Shown here: piece by piece, positions 1 to 8,528 of the stretch | Position numbering within the stretch: position 1 is the stretch's first letter | How the letters are laid out: each line of letters opens with the position of its first letter | DNA from: Hyphomicrobiales bacterium | GTDB taxonomy: Bacteria; Pseudomonadota; Alphaproteobacteria; Rhizobiales; Beijerinckiaceae | Assembly: GCA_900470095.1 (NCBI GenBank) | Contig: UBZM01000016.1 | Coordinates: 124,746 to 188,745 of the forward strand | Length of the DNA stretch: 64,000 nt | Direction of reading: 5' to 3' | Program-made: the position numbers and the translations under genes | Notes under the pieces: model-generated | Told to the model about the DNA's origin: nothing | Database searches by the model: none | Seen by the model: the letters and a program-made list of their open reading frames with translations, nothing else

Positions 1-278
1 TAGGCGCCGGTCACGACATCGACCGAGCCGCCGACGAGGGCCTGCAACGACTTCGCGCCACCGCCGAAGTCGTTGATCGTGACGTCGAGCCCCTGCTCCT
101 TGAAGAAGCCCTTCTTCTCCGCGACCGTCAGCGGAAGATAATAGAGCAGCTGCTTGCCGCCGACGCCGAGCGTGACATTCGGTTTCTCGGCCGTCTGGGC
201 CTGTGCGCCAAACGGCACGAAACCGAGAGAGGTGGACAAGGCGAGCGCGGCAAGCGCGCCGCGACGGGTGAAGCTCAT
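1..278 (-). CDS. ABC transporter substrate-binding protein (NMT1/SsuA type), 5' part only
   Basis: The first 92 codons of a periplasmic binding protein are present; the rest lies beyond the window edge. The N-terminus has an arginine pair (FTRRGALAAL) and a hydrophobic stretch ending in AQA, which fits an exported protein and possibly a Tat substrate. The mature start VTLGVGGKQLLYYLPLTVAE followed by KKGFFKEQGLDVTI is typical of the nitrate/sulfonate/taurine/thiamine-precursor binding family. A strong ribosome binding site (AGGAGG) sits just upstream of the ATG. The gene lies downstream of the nitrilase on the same strand and probably serves the permease and ATPase at 2444-4116. The substrate cannot be told from this fragment. 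Confidence 0.85.
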   Translation of the reverse strand, partial: MSFTRRGALAALALSTSLGFVPFGAQAQTAEKPNVTLGVGGKQLLYYLPLTVAEKKGFFKEQGLDVTINDFGGGAKSLQALVGGSVDVVTGA

Positions 279-448
279 CGAATTTCCTCCTGATCGGATC
301 GGTTTGCGCTTCTGAACTGGCGCAGTCGGCCCCGACGATAGGCGAGATTGCACGGCACGGGCAACCTCGCCTCCCCGATCAGACCGAGGTCCGGAGCGGA
401 ACTTTCGTCTGAGTCCCCCCTAAGCCGAATGCAGGTGAGCCCACGTTG

Positions 449-1417
449 CTACAGGGTCCCCTCGTCGAGGAAGGACGCAACCCCCTGCCGCGTCCGGTTG
501 ACGACGAGGCGTGTCACATCCGGTCGGGCATAGTGTCCGGCCTGATCGAAATTCTGGCGCTCGCGCCTGACCTCGCGATGATCGAGCGTCGCAACGAGAA
601 GCTCCTCTCGCCCTGTCACGGGCTCTATCACCCATTTGCCGTCCGGCCCGGCGATGCCGGAGCCGCCATCAGCCAGGATCTCGGGGCAGGTTTCCAGCAT
701 GGCAGCGGCAGGACTGCCGGCCGGTACATCCTGTTTGCGCATCAGCCCAGAGATCGCCAGCACGTAGTTGCGTCCCTCCCGCGCCAGGAAGCAGGTTGTA
801 TCGACCGTGTTGCGGAGGTTCCCCGGCCAGAGCGCCACATGCAGGTTCTCCCCCTGCGCATACAGCGCTGCTCGCGACAGCGGCATCCAGTTCTCGAAGC
901 AGTTCAGCCCGCCAACCGTGAAGGCCCCGACACGGTGCACCTGAAGGCCATGTCCGTCGCCCGGCGCCCAGCTCAGCCTCTCTTCGTAGGTCGGCATCAG
1001 CTTGCGATGCACCGACGCGATGGTGCCATCCGCGCCAATATGCACGCGCGAGCAATAGACGCTGTGTCCACCCCGATCTGCCGGGCGTTCGATGATGCCG
1101 AGCATGACGGCAACGCCGCAGCGCTCCGCCGCAGCGCAGACCGGAGCCAGGTGGCCAGCCTCGATCTGCACGGCCTGGTCCAGATAATGCGCGTGTATCT
1201 CCTTCTGCAGCGAGGATTCAAAACGCGCGCCGTCAGTGTGTTCGATCCAGAAAGGATAACCCGGCACCAGCGCCTCCCCGAATGCGACGAAGCCGCACCC
1301 GGCCGCTGCAGCACGCGCGATCCAGTCGACCACCTTCGCCAGGGTGGCATCGCGATCGAGCCATACCGGAGCGATCTGGGCGAGGCCCACGGTCAATCTG
1401 TCTGATACGGCGGTCAT
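449..1417 (-). CDS. Nitrilase / carbon-nitrogen hydrolase family protein
   Basis: A 322-residue protein of the nitrilase superfamily, which hydrolyses C-N bonds of nitriles or amides through a Glu-Lys-Cys triad. The triad is visible: Glu48 in FGEALVPGYP, Lys139 in VHRKLMPTYEER and Cys173 in GGLNCFENWMPL. The Cys-x-Glu-Asn context and the YEER segment after the lysine are those of true nitrilases and cyanide-converting enzymes rather than amidases. An upstream in-frame extension to 1567 would run into the divergent LysR gene, so I start at the ATG at 1417. It is divergent from the LysR gene and followed 170 bp later by an ABC binding protein, suggesting uptake and hydrolysis of one compound. 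The substrate is unknown. Confidence 0.85.
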   Translation of the reverse strand: MTAVSDRLTVGLAQIAPVWLDRDATLAKVVDWIARAAAAGCGFVAFGEALVPGYPFWIEHTDGARFESSLQKEIHAHYLDQAVQIEAGHLAPVCAAAERCGVAVMLGIIERPADRGGHSVYCSRVHIGADGTIASVHRKLMPTYEERLSWAPGDGHGLQVHRVGAFTVGGLNCFENWMPLSRAALYAQGENLHVALWPGNLRNTVDTTCFLAREGRNYVLAISGLMRKQDVPAGSPAAAMLETCPEILADGGSGIAGPDGKWVIEPVTGREELLVATLDHREVRRERQNFDQAGHYARPDVTRLVVNRTRQGVASFLDEGTL

Positions 1418-1510
1418 CGAGCCCCATCCCTGGCCTTGAGTGCGTTGCGGTGGCCGGGTTAAGGACGCGGACAAGATCAGTCCAATTAATCCTGGGAATA
1501 CCCCTCGATC

Positions 1511-2428
1511 ATGCCACCTAATGTCACTCTGGTGCAGTTGCGTTGTTTCGCTGGCGTCGTCGAACATGGCGGCTTCACCGTCGCAGCCGACCGCCTTTGC
1601 CTGTCGCAGTCAGCCGTGAGCCAGGCGGTAGCAGGCTTGGAACGGGCGCTGGACGCGACCTTGCTGCTGCGTGGCCGCGATGGGTTGGCGCTGACGGCAG
1701 CCGGCGAAGCGGCACTTGTCGAGACACGTGCGGCACTCGCGGCCGTAGCGCGGCTCGGCACATGTGGCGGCCTTGCCGGCAAGTTAAGCGGCACCTTGCG
1801 GATCGGCGTCGTACAGAGCGCAGCCATCCGGCTGCTGCCCGCATGGCTGCGGCGCCTGCGCACCGAGCATCCCGGCATTACCGTGGGCTTGTACGAGGGG
1901 ACGGATCCGGAGGTCACGGCCTGGGTCCAGGCCGGCGTGGTCGAGATCGGCATCACCAGCCGCACCCATCCTGAATTGTCAGCCCGTCCGGTCTATTCCG
2001 ACGACTACCTCGTGGTTGTCCCCACCGACCACGAGCTTGCATCCCGCGCCTCGCTCCTGCTTGGCGCTCTGGACGGGCAGCGCATGCTGCTCTCGGGCGG
2101 GGGCTGCGAAACGCTCATCCAGGAACTCCTGACCGCGGCGGCCAGCCATCCCGAGATCGCCTGCCTCGTGCGCGACAACGCGACGCTGCTGAGCATGGTG
2201 CGTGAAGGGCTCGGCCTGACGATCATGCCCGAGCTTGCCCTCGACGACAGCCGTGGTGTCGTCGCGATCCCCCTCCGCCCGAACCTTCGACGCACCTTGC
2301 ACGCCGTATCGCTGCCGGCGGAGACGCTCCGCCCGGTCGCGGCAGCCTTCCTGACGCTGATCGAAAGCAGCGCCGCTGCCGGGCACATGGCTCGTCAGCA
2401 GCGCCCAGAGGCGGCAGGTGCGGGCTGA
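1511..2428 (+). CDS. LysR-family transcriptional regulator
   Basis: A 305-residue LysR-type regulator. Residues 5-65 form the winged helix-turn-helix (LVQLRCFAGVVEHGGFTVAA, then LSQSAVSQAVAGLE), followed by the linker helix and a periplasmic-binding-like effector domain beginning near residue 95 (GTLRIGVVQSAAIRLLP). It is transcribed away from the nitrilase with 93 bp between the two starts, the usual layout for a regulator controlling its neighbour. It ends 15 bp before the convergent permease gene. The intergenic segment holds an AT-rich ATTAAT core, but I could not assign a convincing T-N11-A box. The inducer is probably the transported compound (inference). Confidence 0.9.
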   Translation: MPPNVTLVQLRCFAGVVEHGGFTVAADRLCLSQSAVSQAVAGLERALDATLLLRGRDGLALTAAGEAALVETRAALAAVARLGTCGGLAGKLSGTLRIGVVQSAAIRLLPAWLRRLRTEHPGITVGLYEGTDPEVTAWVQAGVVEIGITSRTHPELSARPVYSDDYLVVVPTDHELASRASLLLGALDGQRMLLSGGGCETLIQELLTAAASHPEIACLVRDNATLLSMVREGLGLTIMPELALDDSRGVVAIPLRPNLRRTLHAVSLPAETLRPVAAAFLTLIESSAAAGHMARQQRPEAAGAG

Positions 2429-2443
2429 GCTGGCCCCGCCGAC

Positions 2444-3235
2444 CTATGTCGTCGTGGTCGCGCTCTGTCCGGGCCGCCAGACCAGCAGCCGCTTCTCGAC
2501 GAAGGTGACGAGCGAATCGATCACGATGACGAAGAGCGCCAGGATCAGCATGCCGGAGAACACGCCGGTGACATCGAAGACGCTCTCAGCCTCATGGATC
2601 TTGTAGCCGAGGCCGGCCGACGAGCCGAGATATTCGCCGACAACTGCACCGACCAGCGCAAAGCCGACAGAGGTGTGCAGCGAGGAGAACATCCAGGTCA
2701 GGGCCGACGGCCAGTAGACATGGCGGAAGAGCTGGCGTTCGTTCATGCCGAGCATGCGGGCATTGGCGAGCACCGTCGGCGAGACCTCGCGAACGCCCTG
2801 GTAGACGTTGAAGAAGACGATGAAGAAGACCAGCGTGAAGCCGAGCGCCACCTTCGACCAGATGCCGAGACCGAACCAGAGCGCGAAGATCGGCGCCAAC
2901 ACCACACGCGGCAACGCATTGGCCGCCTTGATATAGGGATCGAACACCGCCGCCATCAGTTGCCGGCGCGCGAAGGTGAAGCCGAAGAAGATGCCCGCCG
3001 CCGAGCCGATGACGAAGGCGAGCACGGTCTCGGTCAGCGTGATGCCGAGATGGAAATAGATGTCGCCGCCAGTCAGCTGGGTCCAGGTTCGACCGAGGAC
3101 CTGCAGCGGCGTCGAGAAGAAGAACTGGATCGTCTTGGTGTCGCCGAGCAGCGGATAGACAGTGAAGACATGCCAGATCAGCAGGAACACGACAGCGACG
3201 AGGATCTGCAGCGCAAGGAGCGTCAGGCGGTTCAC
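2444..3235 (-). CDS. ABC transporter permease (SsuC/TauC type)
   Basis: A 263-residue inner-membrane permease with about six hydrophobic segments, starting with an N-terminal helix (LLALQILVAVVFLLIWHVF). The cytoplasmic EAA-type loop that docks the ATPase is near VRE.SPTVLANARMLGMNERQ. It belongs to the binding-protein-dependent transport family for nitrate, sulfonates, taurine and thiamine precursors. The start codon is GTG and overlaps the stop of the ATPase gene by four bases (GTGA), so the two are translationally coupled. It faces the LysR gene tail to tail. The binding protein at 1-278 is the likely partner. Confidence 0.88.
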   Translation of the reverse strand: MNRLTLLALQILVAVVFLLIWHVFTVYPLLGDTKTIQFFFSTPLQVLGRTWTQLTGGDIYFHLGITLTETVLAFVIGSAAGIFFGFTFARRQLMAAVFDPYIKAANALPRVVLAPIFALWFGLGIWSKVALGFTLVFFIVFFNVYQGVREVSPTVLANARMLGMNERQLFRHVYWPSALTWMFSSLHTSVGFALVGAVVGEYLGSSAGLGYKIHEAESVFDVTGVFSGMLILALFVIVIDSLVTFVEKRLLVWRPGQSATTTT

Positions 3236-4116
3236 GGGGCGTCTCCCTGCACCAGTTCCTTGCCCTCGCCCATGGCGTAGGCCTTCTGCACCTCGACACG
3301 CAGCGACGACCAGATGTCGCGATGAATCTCGTGGAAGGCCTTCTCCAGCCGGATCTCGGCGATGTCGCGCGGACGCGGCAGGGTGACCCTGTAATCGGCA
3401 ACGATTCCGGCGGCCGGCCCCGCCGACATCACCACGACGCGGTCGGAGAGCGCGATCGCCTCCTCGAGATCATGCGTGACAAAAATCAGGGCTTTTCGAT
3501 CCTTCGACCAGAGATCCAGCAGGAGATTGCCCATGATCTGCCGCGTCTGCGCATCGAGCGGGCCGAAGGGCTCATCCATCAGCAGAATCTCGGGATTGCG
3601 GATCAGCATCTGCGCGAGACTGACGCGCTTGCGCTGGCCGCCCGAGAGCATGTGCGGATAACGATCGACAAAGGCACGCAGGCCGACGCGGCCGAGCCAG
3701 TCTCGGGCGCGGGCGTCAGCCTCCGCGGCCGGCACACCCATCGGTTCCAGTGCCACTGCGACATTCTGCAGAGCCGTCTTCCACGGCATCAGCGCGTCCT
3801 GCTGGAAGAGATAGCCCGCGCGGACATTCAGCCCCGAGAGCGGCTTGCCGAAGATCCCGACCTTACCGGCAGACGGGGTCAGCAGCCCGGCTGCAGCATT
3901 GAGCAAGGTCGACTTTCCACAGCCGGTCGGCCCCACGACCGACACGAACTCCCCGGCCGAGACGGTGAGGTCGATGCCGGTCACCGCCTTGTAGCGATGC
4001 CCTCCTGCAAGCTGGAAGGTGATGTCGATGCCGCTGAGATTGACAGCTGGCGCGGTATCCGCCCCGGGCACGCCAGCAGGACCCGCACCAGCGTGCAGGC
4101 GGTCTTGAAGCTCCAT
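3232..4116 (-). CDS. ABC transporter ATP-binding protein (SsuB/TauB type)
   Basis: A 294-residue ATPase of a nitrate/sulfonate/taurine-type importer. Walker A is GPTGCGKST (residues 62-70), the signature is LSGGQRKRVSLAQ, and Walker B is ILLMDEPFGPLD followed by the switch histidine in FVTHDLEEA. The open frame extends much further upstream, but that part is antisense to the DedA gene, so I take the ATG at 4116 (MELQDRLHAG). It is the first gene of the ATPase-permease pair. The roughly 200 bp to the DedA gene must contain its promoter. Confidence 0.9.
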   Translation of the reverse strand: MELQDRLHAGAGPAGVPGADTAPAVNLSGIDITFQLAGGHRYKAVTGIDLTVSAGEFVSVVGPTGCGKSTLLNAAAGLLTPSAGKVGIFGKPLSGLNVRAGYLFQQDALMPWKTALQNVAVALEPMGVPAAEADARARDWLGRVGLRAFVDRYPHMLSGGQRKRVSLAQMLIRNPEILLMDEPFGPLDAQTRQIMGNLLLDLWSKDRKALIFVTHDLEEAIALSDRVVVMSAGPAAGIVADYRVTLPRPRDIAEIRLEKAFHEIHRDIWSSLRVEVQKAYAMGEGKELVQGDAP

Positions 4117-4314
4117 AAAGCGTTCCCCAACGGCCTGCTGCGCCACGCGCCCTGGCCGAATATCGCGTTCGTTTGGCGAAACTCTAGGTGATCGCCTCCG
4201 GAAGGCAACCCAACCTTGGTCTTGCCCGGCAGATTCGCCGCGGAGCGCAGCTGTTGCATCCGTGGCCCGGGACAGCGATAAGCCAGCGCCTTGGCCTGAA
4301 AGATTTCGACCCTC

Positions 4315-4839
4315 ATGCAGCAACTCGAAAGCCTGATGCAGGGACTCGTCGAGTTCATGCGCACCAACCAGCAATGGGCGATCCCGATCGTCTTTCTGGT
4401 GGCCTTCGCCGAATGTGTCGCGGTGCTGTCCTGGCTCGTACCCGCTACGGTGTTCTTCACCGCCTTCGGCGCGGCGGCGGGAGCCTCCGGTCTTGATCTG
4501 GTTCCGCTGGCTTTCGCAGCCTCGCTCGGCGCAGGTTGCGGTTTCTGGATCTCCTATTGGGCCGGCCTCGTGCTCGGCCCGCGCATCGGGGAAACCTGGC
4601 CGCTCAAGAAGAACCCTGAACTGCTTGAGAAGGGTCATGCCTTCTTCGAGAAATGGGGCATCTTCAGCATTCTCATCGGCCATTTCTTCGGGCCGCTGCG
4701 GGCGGTCATCGCCATTGTCGCCGGCATCGTGAAAATGCCGTTCCTGCCCTTCCAGCTCGCCAACTGGGCCGCCTCCTTCGCCTGGGGCTTCGGCCTGCTC
4801 TATGGTGCCGGACGGCTGGCCGAGTTCGTGACGCGCTGA
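4315..4839 (+). CDS. DedA-family membrane protein
   Basis: A 174-residue integral membrane protein of the DedA/SNARE-associated (VTT) family, whose members are implicated in lipid carrier flipping and membrane homeostasis. Visible family features are the re-entrant segment FAECVAVLSWLVPATVFF with the conserved acidic residue, and the later motif GHFFGPLRAVIAIVAGI with its essential Arg. A glycine/alanine-rich helix and a final hydrophobic helix follow. It is short for the family but intact in its core. It stands alone, divergent from the ABC ATPase. Its exact substrate is not predictable. Confidence 0.88.
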   Translation: MQQLESLMQGLVEFMRTNQQWAIPIVFLVAFAECVAVLSWLVPATVFFTAFGAAAGASGLDLVPLAFAASLGAGCGFWISYWAGLVLGPRIGETWPLKKNPELLEKGHAFFEKWGIFSILIGHFFGPLRAVIAIVAGIVKMPFLPFQLANWAASFAWGFGLLYGAGRLAEFVTR

Positions 4840-5047
4840 CCAAAAGCCGTCCGAACGCTGAACAGCGCATTCAGCGCGGGTTCAGGCCAGAAGGCGCGAA
4901 TTGGCGGCGTTGCGTCGCGATATCGCCACTCACCAGTGCGAATCTGACGCGGCACGCCGAACGGCTCCAGGCTGCCGGCGTTGTCGAGGCGGGCGACCCG
5001 GCGCCTGTCCGATGCTACCCTCCCGGGCAGGACTATGGAGTCCAACC

Positions 5048-5422
5048 ATGAGCCTTTCGCGCATCATCTCGCCGATCGTCGCCCTCGCGCTGACCGCCGG
5101 CTTCGCCTTCGCACAACAGCCCACCACTCAGCCGAGCGCCCCCGCACGTGCCCCGGCCCCAGTCGCGACGCCCGCAGCGCCCGCCGCTGGTACCGCCGCC
5201 AAGCCTGCACAGCCCGCAGCCGCCGCTCAGGTCAAGAAGATCAACATCAACACCGCAACCGCCGCCGAACTCGACAGCCTCAAGGGCATCGGCGAAGCGC
5301 GCTCCAAGAAAATCATCGAGGAGCGCACCAAGGCGAAGTTCAAGGACTTCAACGATCTCGTGAAACGCAGCGTCCTGCCCTCGAATGTCGAGTCCGAGAT
5401 CAAGGACAAGATCACCTTCTGA
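5048..5422 (+). CDS. Secreted helix-hairpin-helix (ComEA-like) protein
   Basis: A 124-residue exported protein. Residues 1-22 form a signal peptide ending AFA, followed by a 45-residue Pro/Ala-rich linker. The C-terminal 60 residues are a helix-hairpin-helix domain (ININTATAAELDSLKGIGEA, then SKKIIEERTKAKFKDFNDLV) like that of the DNA receptor ComEA. It probably binds double-stranded DNA non-specifically in the periplasm, but a link to competence is only inferred from family resemblance; no other com genes are near. GGAG lies 8 nt before the ATG. An intrinsic terminator follows at 5446. Confidence 0.85.
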   Translation: MSLSRIISPIVALALTAGFAFAQQPTTQPSAPARAPAPVATPAAPAAGTAAKPAQPAAAAQVKKININTATAAELDSLKGIGEARSKKIIEERTKAKFKDFNDLVKRSVLPSNVESEIKDKITF

Positions 5423-5445
5423 CCCCCGCTATCCCTGCGAGGAGA

Positions 5446-5478
5446 AAGGCCTCCGGCGCAAAACGTCGGAGGCCTTTT
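5446..5478 (+). terminator. Rho-independent terminator of the HhH gene
   Basis: AAGGCCTCCGGCG and its near-perfect complement form a stem around a CAAAA loop, followed by TTTTCCGTTTT. It lies 24 bp after the stop codon. Confidence 0.85.
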
Positions 5479-5535
5479 CCGTTTTCGATGGTCCCGCGTT
5501 CTTCGCCAAATCCTGCCGCCTGACGCAAGCGCCCT

Positions 5536-5649
5536 TCAGTATCCGAAAAGTCCGAACACCGCGGCAAATACGATCACGAGCGACACTGCAAGCAAGGCCC
5601 GCGCACAGATAGGGCTGTCAATGACACTGTTCAGGTTCATCGTCCTCAT
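5536..5649 (-). CDS. Small single-span membrane protein behind an EcfG-type promoter
   Basis: A 37-residue open frame (or 34 from a second ATG at 5640) whose C-terminal half is one hydrophobic helix (ALLAVSLVIVFAAVFGLFGY). Three independent signals argue that it is real: a GGAGG ribosome binding site 6 nt before the ATG at 5649, an exact EcfG promoter match with a plausible 20-nt leader, and the transmembrane segment. I do not recognise a family. A longer in-frame version starting at 5733 would begin upstream of the promoter and is rejected. The promoter suggests expression in the general stress response (inference). Confidence 0.6.
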   Translation of the reverse strand: MRTMNLNSVIDSPICARALLAVSLVIVFAAVFGLFGY

Positions 5650-5678
5650 GGCCGCCTCCACGTACGACTGCCCTTTCG

Positions 5679-5703
5679 AACGCATCGAACTGGAACCGGT
5701 TCC
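5679..5703 (-). promoter_or_regulatory. EcfG-type general-stress promoter, GGAAC-N16-CGTT
   Basis: On the minus strand GGAAC (5703-5699) is followed after exactly 16 nt by CGTT (5682-5679), the known alphaproteobacterial EcfG consensus. It would start transcription about 20 nt before the ATG of the small membrane protein. The -35 box is part of the 12-bp palindrome GGAACCGGTTCC. Confidence 0.65.
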
Positions 5704-5717
5704 ACGCCCGGAAAGGC

Positions 5718-5751
5718 GAGAGGGCGGACACATTACTGCATCCGCCCTCTC
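5718..5751 (-). terminator. Hairpin downstream of ilvC
   Basis: A perfect 11-bp stem (GAGAGGGCGGA with TCCGCCCTCTC) around a 12-nt loop, about 90 bp past the ilvC stop. The T-run on the minus strand is weak, so it may be a terminator or a 3'-end stabiliser. Confidence 0.6.
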
Positions 5752-5839
5752 GGAATCAATGATTTGTTAACCCTCTCAGGCGCTTGGCGAGTGGTATTGC
5801 ACCGGCTCGCCAAGTCCGTGGGTCAGAGCCTGAGCCCGA

Positions 5840-6880
<1,041 letters not shown>

Positions 6881-7537
6881 TTAGGGTTTTTCTTTGCCCG
6901 GAGCGGCTTCAACCGCGCCGTACAGAGTGAGGAATTGATCGGTCGCGCGCGCTGCATCGCGCTCGTTCTCCGCAGGGCTCAACACGAGCGCATCACCCAG
7001 CAGCAGCCTGATCTGCACATCGCGCCCGACAAGGCCGAGGAATGTGCGAAAGGCAGTCTCCGTATCATCGAAAGTCAGGAGCCCCGCCTCACGGCCCGCG
7101 TCAAGAACCGGCTTCAGGCGTTCGCCGATGGCGACACGCCCGTTCGCCAGCACGATCCCGCCGAGATTGCCGGCCTTCGATCCGGCCTGGCTGATGGCAA
7201 TCCGGTTCAGTGCAATCGAGGTGTCGCTGGTGATCACATTGAGCCAGTTCGTCGCGAAACGCGTCAGGCTTTCGCGCAGCGTCAGGGCATCGAGTTTCTG
7301 GCGATCATAATTGCCGGCGCGCACCTTCGAGGCCTGCCACTGCACGGTCGCGGTCAACAGGCCGTCACGATCGCCGAACCACTTGTAGAGGGTTTCCTTC
7401 GAGCAGCTCGCACGCCGGGCGACAGCCGTCATCGTCAGGTGCTCGCCCTTCTCGACCATCAGGCCGAGGACCGCATCCAGCACGGCCTGTTGCCGGGCTG
7501 TCAGTCCTTCGCTCGATGTGTCTGGAGTGGCGCTCAA
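6881..7537 (-). CDS. TetR/AcrR-family transcriptional regulator
   Basis: A 218-residue TetR-type repressor. The N-terminal helix-turn-helix is MTAVARRASCSKETLYKWFG at about residues 36-55, and the C-terminal half resembles the AefR-like ligand domain (ALNRIAISQAGSKAGNLGG). The only start that keeps the whole DNA-binding domain is TTG at 7537, with no obvious ribosome binding site. A perfect 15-bp palindrome lies 9-23 bp upstream of the start, a likely autoregulatory operator. ilvC follows 21 bp downstream, so the repressor and a biosynthetic gene appear to share a transcript. The ligand is unknown. Confidence 0.85.
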   Translation of the reverse strand: MSATPDTSSEGLTARQQAVLDAVLGLMVEKGEHLTMTAVARRASCSKETLYKWFGDRDGLLTATVQWQASKVRAGNYDRQKLDALTLRESLTRFATNWLNVITSDTSIALNRIAISQAGSKAGNLGGIVLANGRVAIGERLKPVLDAGREAGLLTFDDTETAFRTFLGLVGRDVQIRLLLGDALVLSPAENERDAARATDQFLTLYGAVEAAPGKEKP

Positions 7538-7545
7538 GGATCAGT

Positions 7546-7560
7546 ACCGTACGTTACGGT
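7546..7560. promoter_or_regulatory. Palindromic operator upstream of the TetR gene
   Basis: ACCGTA-CGT-TACGGT is a perfect inverted repeat with a 3-nt centre, placed immediately before the TetR start codon. Size and position fit a TetR dimer site for autorepression. Binding is inferred from position only. Confidence 0.6.
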
Positions 7561-7736
7561 TCGGTCTCTACAGGAAGGTTTTTCTGAGCGCAAGGGCCAG
7601 CCTGCGAAGATCCTCGGCACGGGCCCGGCCGGGTTTCGCTTCCGCCCGGAATGCGTCAATCTGCGCCGCCATCCGCCCCGCCGGTTGGGGCAATTGCGCT
7701 TCACGGACAACGCGTTATTCGATCTGGAGATACAGT

Positions 7737-8282
7737 ATGAGCTTGCCTACGGCCGCCGAGACCGTCGCCTTCTGGCGGCAAGCCGGACCGGATAAGTGGT
7801 TCGACAAGGACGACGCCTTCGACCAGGAAATCCGCGATCGCTTTCTCGAGGCCCAGCGCGCCGCCGCCGCGGCCAAGCTCGGCTCTTGGGAAGAGACCCC
7901 CGAAGGCGCCTATGCGCTGCTCATCCTGCTGGACCAGTTTCCGCGTAACCTGTACCGCGGCTCGCCCGGGGCCTTCGCCAGCGACGATCTCGCTGTAGCG
8001 GTCGCCGAGCGCGCCATCGCCCGCGGCTTCGACCAGCACTTCACCAATCCCGAGCGGCGCTTCTTCTACATGCCCTTCATGCATTCCGAAGAGCTGGACC
8101 ATCAGGAACGCTGCATCGATCTGAGCCGCGCCTCGGGCGATGAGGACAGCACCAAATACGCGATCATCCATCGCGACATCATTCGCGACTTCGGTCGCTT
8201 CCCCCATCGCAATGCCGTCCTCGGCCGCGACACGACGCCTGAAGAGCGCGCGTTTCTCGACGCGGGCGGCTTCAGCGGCTGA
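7737..8282 (+). CDS. DUF924-family protein
   Basis: A 181-residue protein of the DUF924 family, a TPR-like helical fold of unknown biochemical role. Diagnostic segments are LLILLDQFPRNLYRGSPGAF, FFYMPFMHSEELDHQERCI and IHRDIIRDFGRFPHRNAVLG. The open frame runs further upstream, but GGAG at 7726 places the start at ATG 7737. It is divergent from the TetR gene with about 200 bp between, so the same palindrome could affect it, though it is far from the DUF924 start. Confidence 0.88.
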   Translation: MSLPTAAETVAFWRQAGPDKWFDKDDAFDQEIRDRFLEAQRAAAAAKLGSWEETPEGAYALLILLDQFPRNLYRGSPGAFASDDLAVAVAERAIARGFDQHFTNPERRFFYMPFMHSEELDHQERCIDLSRASGDEDSTKYAIIHRDIIRDFGRFPHRNAVLGRDTTPEERAFLDAGGFSG

Positions 8283-8297
8283 GGCTGCCGCGGGAGG

Positions 8298-8519
8298 CTA
8301 GCCTCCTCCCGCCTGTTGGCTGGCGATGCGCTGCAGGAAGATCGCCGCAATCGTCAGCAGGAAGCCCGCCCACCACAGCGGCGAGCGCAGGCTCTTGCCG
8401 CTGCCGGGGGGTTCGGCCGGCGCCTTGCCATTGAGCCGCTGGATGATCGGCCAGGCGAAGCAGCCGAATCCGGCCGCCCCGAGCGAAAGCGCCACCATAT
8501 TGAGCGAAGCCGCATCCAT
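8298..8519 (-). CDS. Small two-helix membrane protein after ilvN
   Basis: A 73-residue hypothetical protein with two hydrophobic segments (MVALSLGAAGFGCFAWPII near residues 8-26, and PLWWAGFLLTIAAIFLQRI near 47-65) joined by a short polar loop. It starts 9 bp after the ilvN stop on the same strand and is probably the last gene of the ilvB-to-ilvN unit. I do not recognise a family and there is no catalytic motif. Confidence 0.6.
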   Translation of the reverse strand: MDAASLNMVALSLGAAGFGCFAWPIIQRLNGKAPAEPPGSGKSLRSPLWWAGFLLTIAAIFLQRIASQQAGGG

Positions 8520-8528
8520 CGCCCTAGA

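Noticed and set aside
1418-1510. LysR binding box in the nitrilase-LysR gap
   Set aside because: Several T-N11-A matches occur by chance, but none has dyad symmetry good enough to report as a feature.
4117-4683. N-terminal extension of the ABC ATPase frame
   Set aside because: The extension is antisense to the DedA gene; ABC ATPases of this type start just before the sequence VNLSGIDITF, which fits ATG 4116.
5692-5703. GGAACCGGTTCC palindrome as an operator
   Set aside because: It is better explained as the -35 box of the EcfG promoter; a dimer site remains possible but no regulator is nearby.
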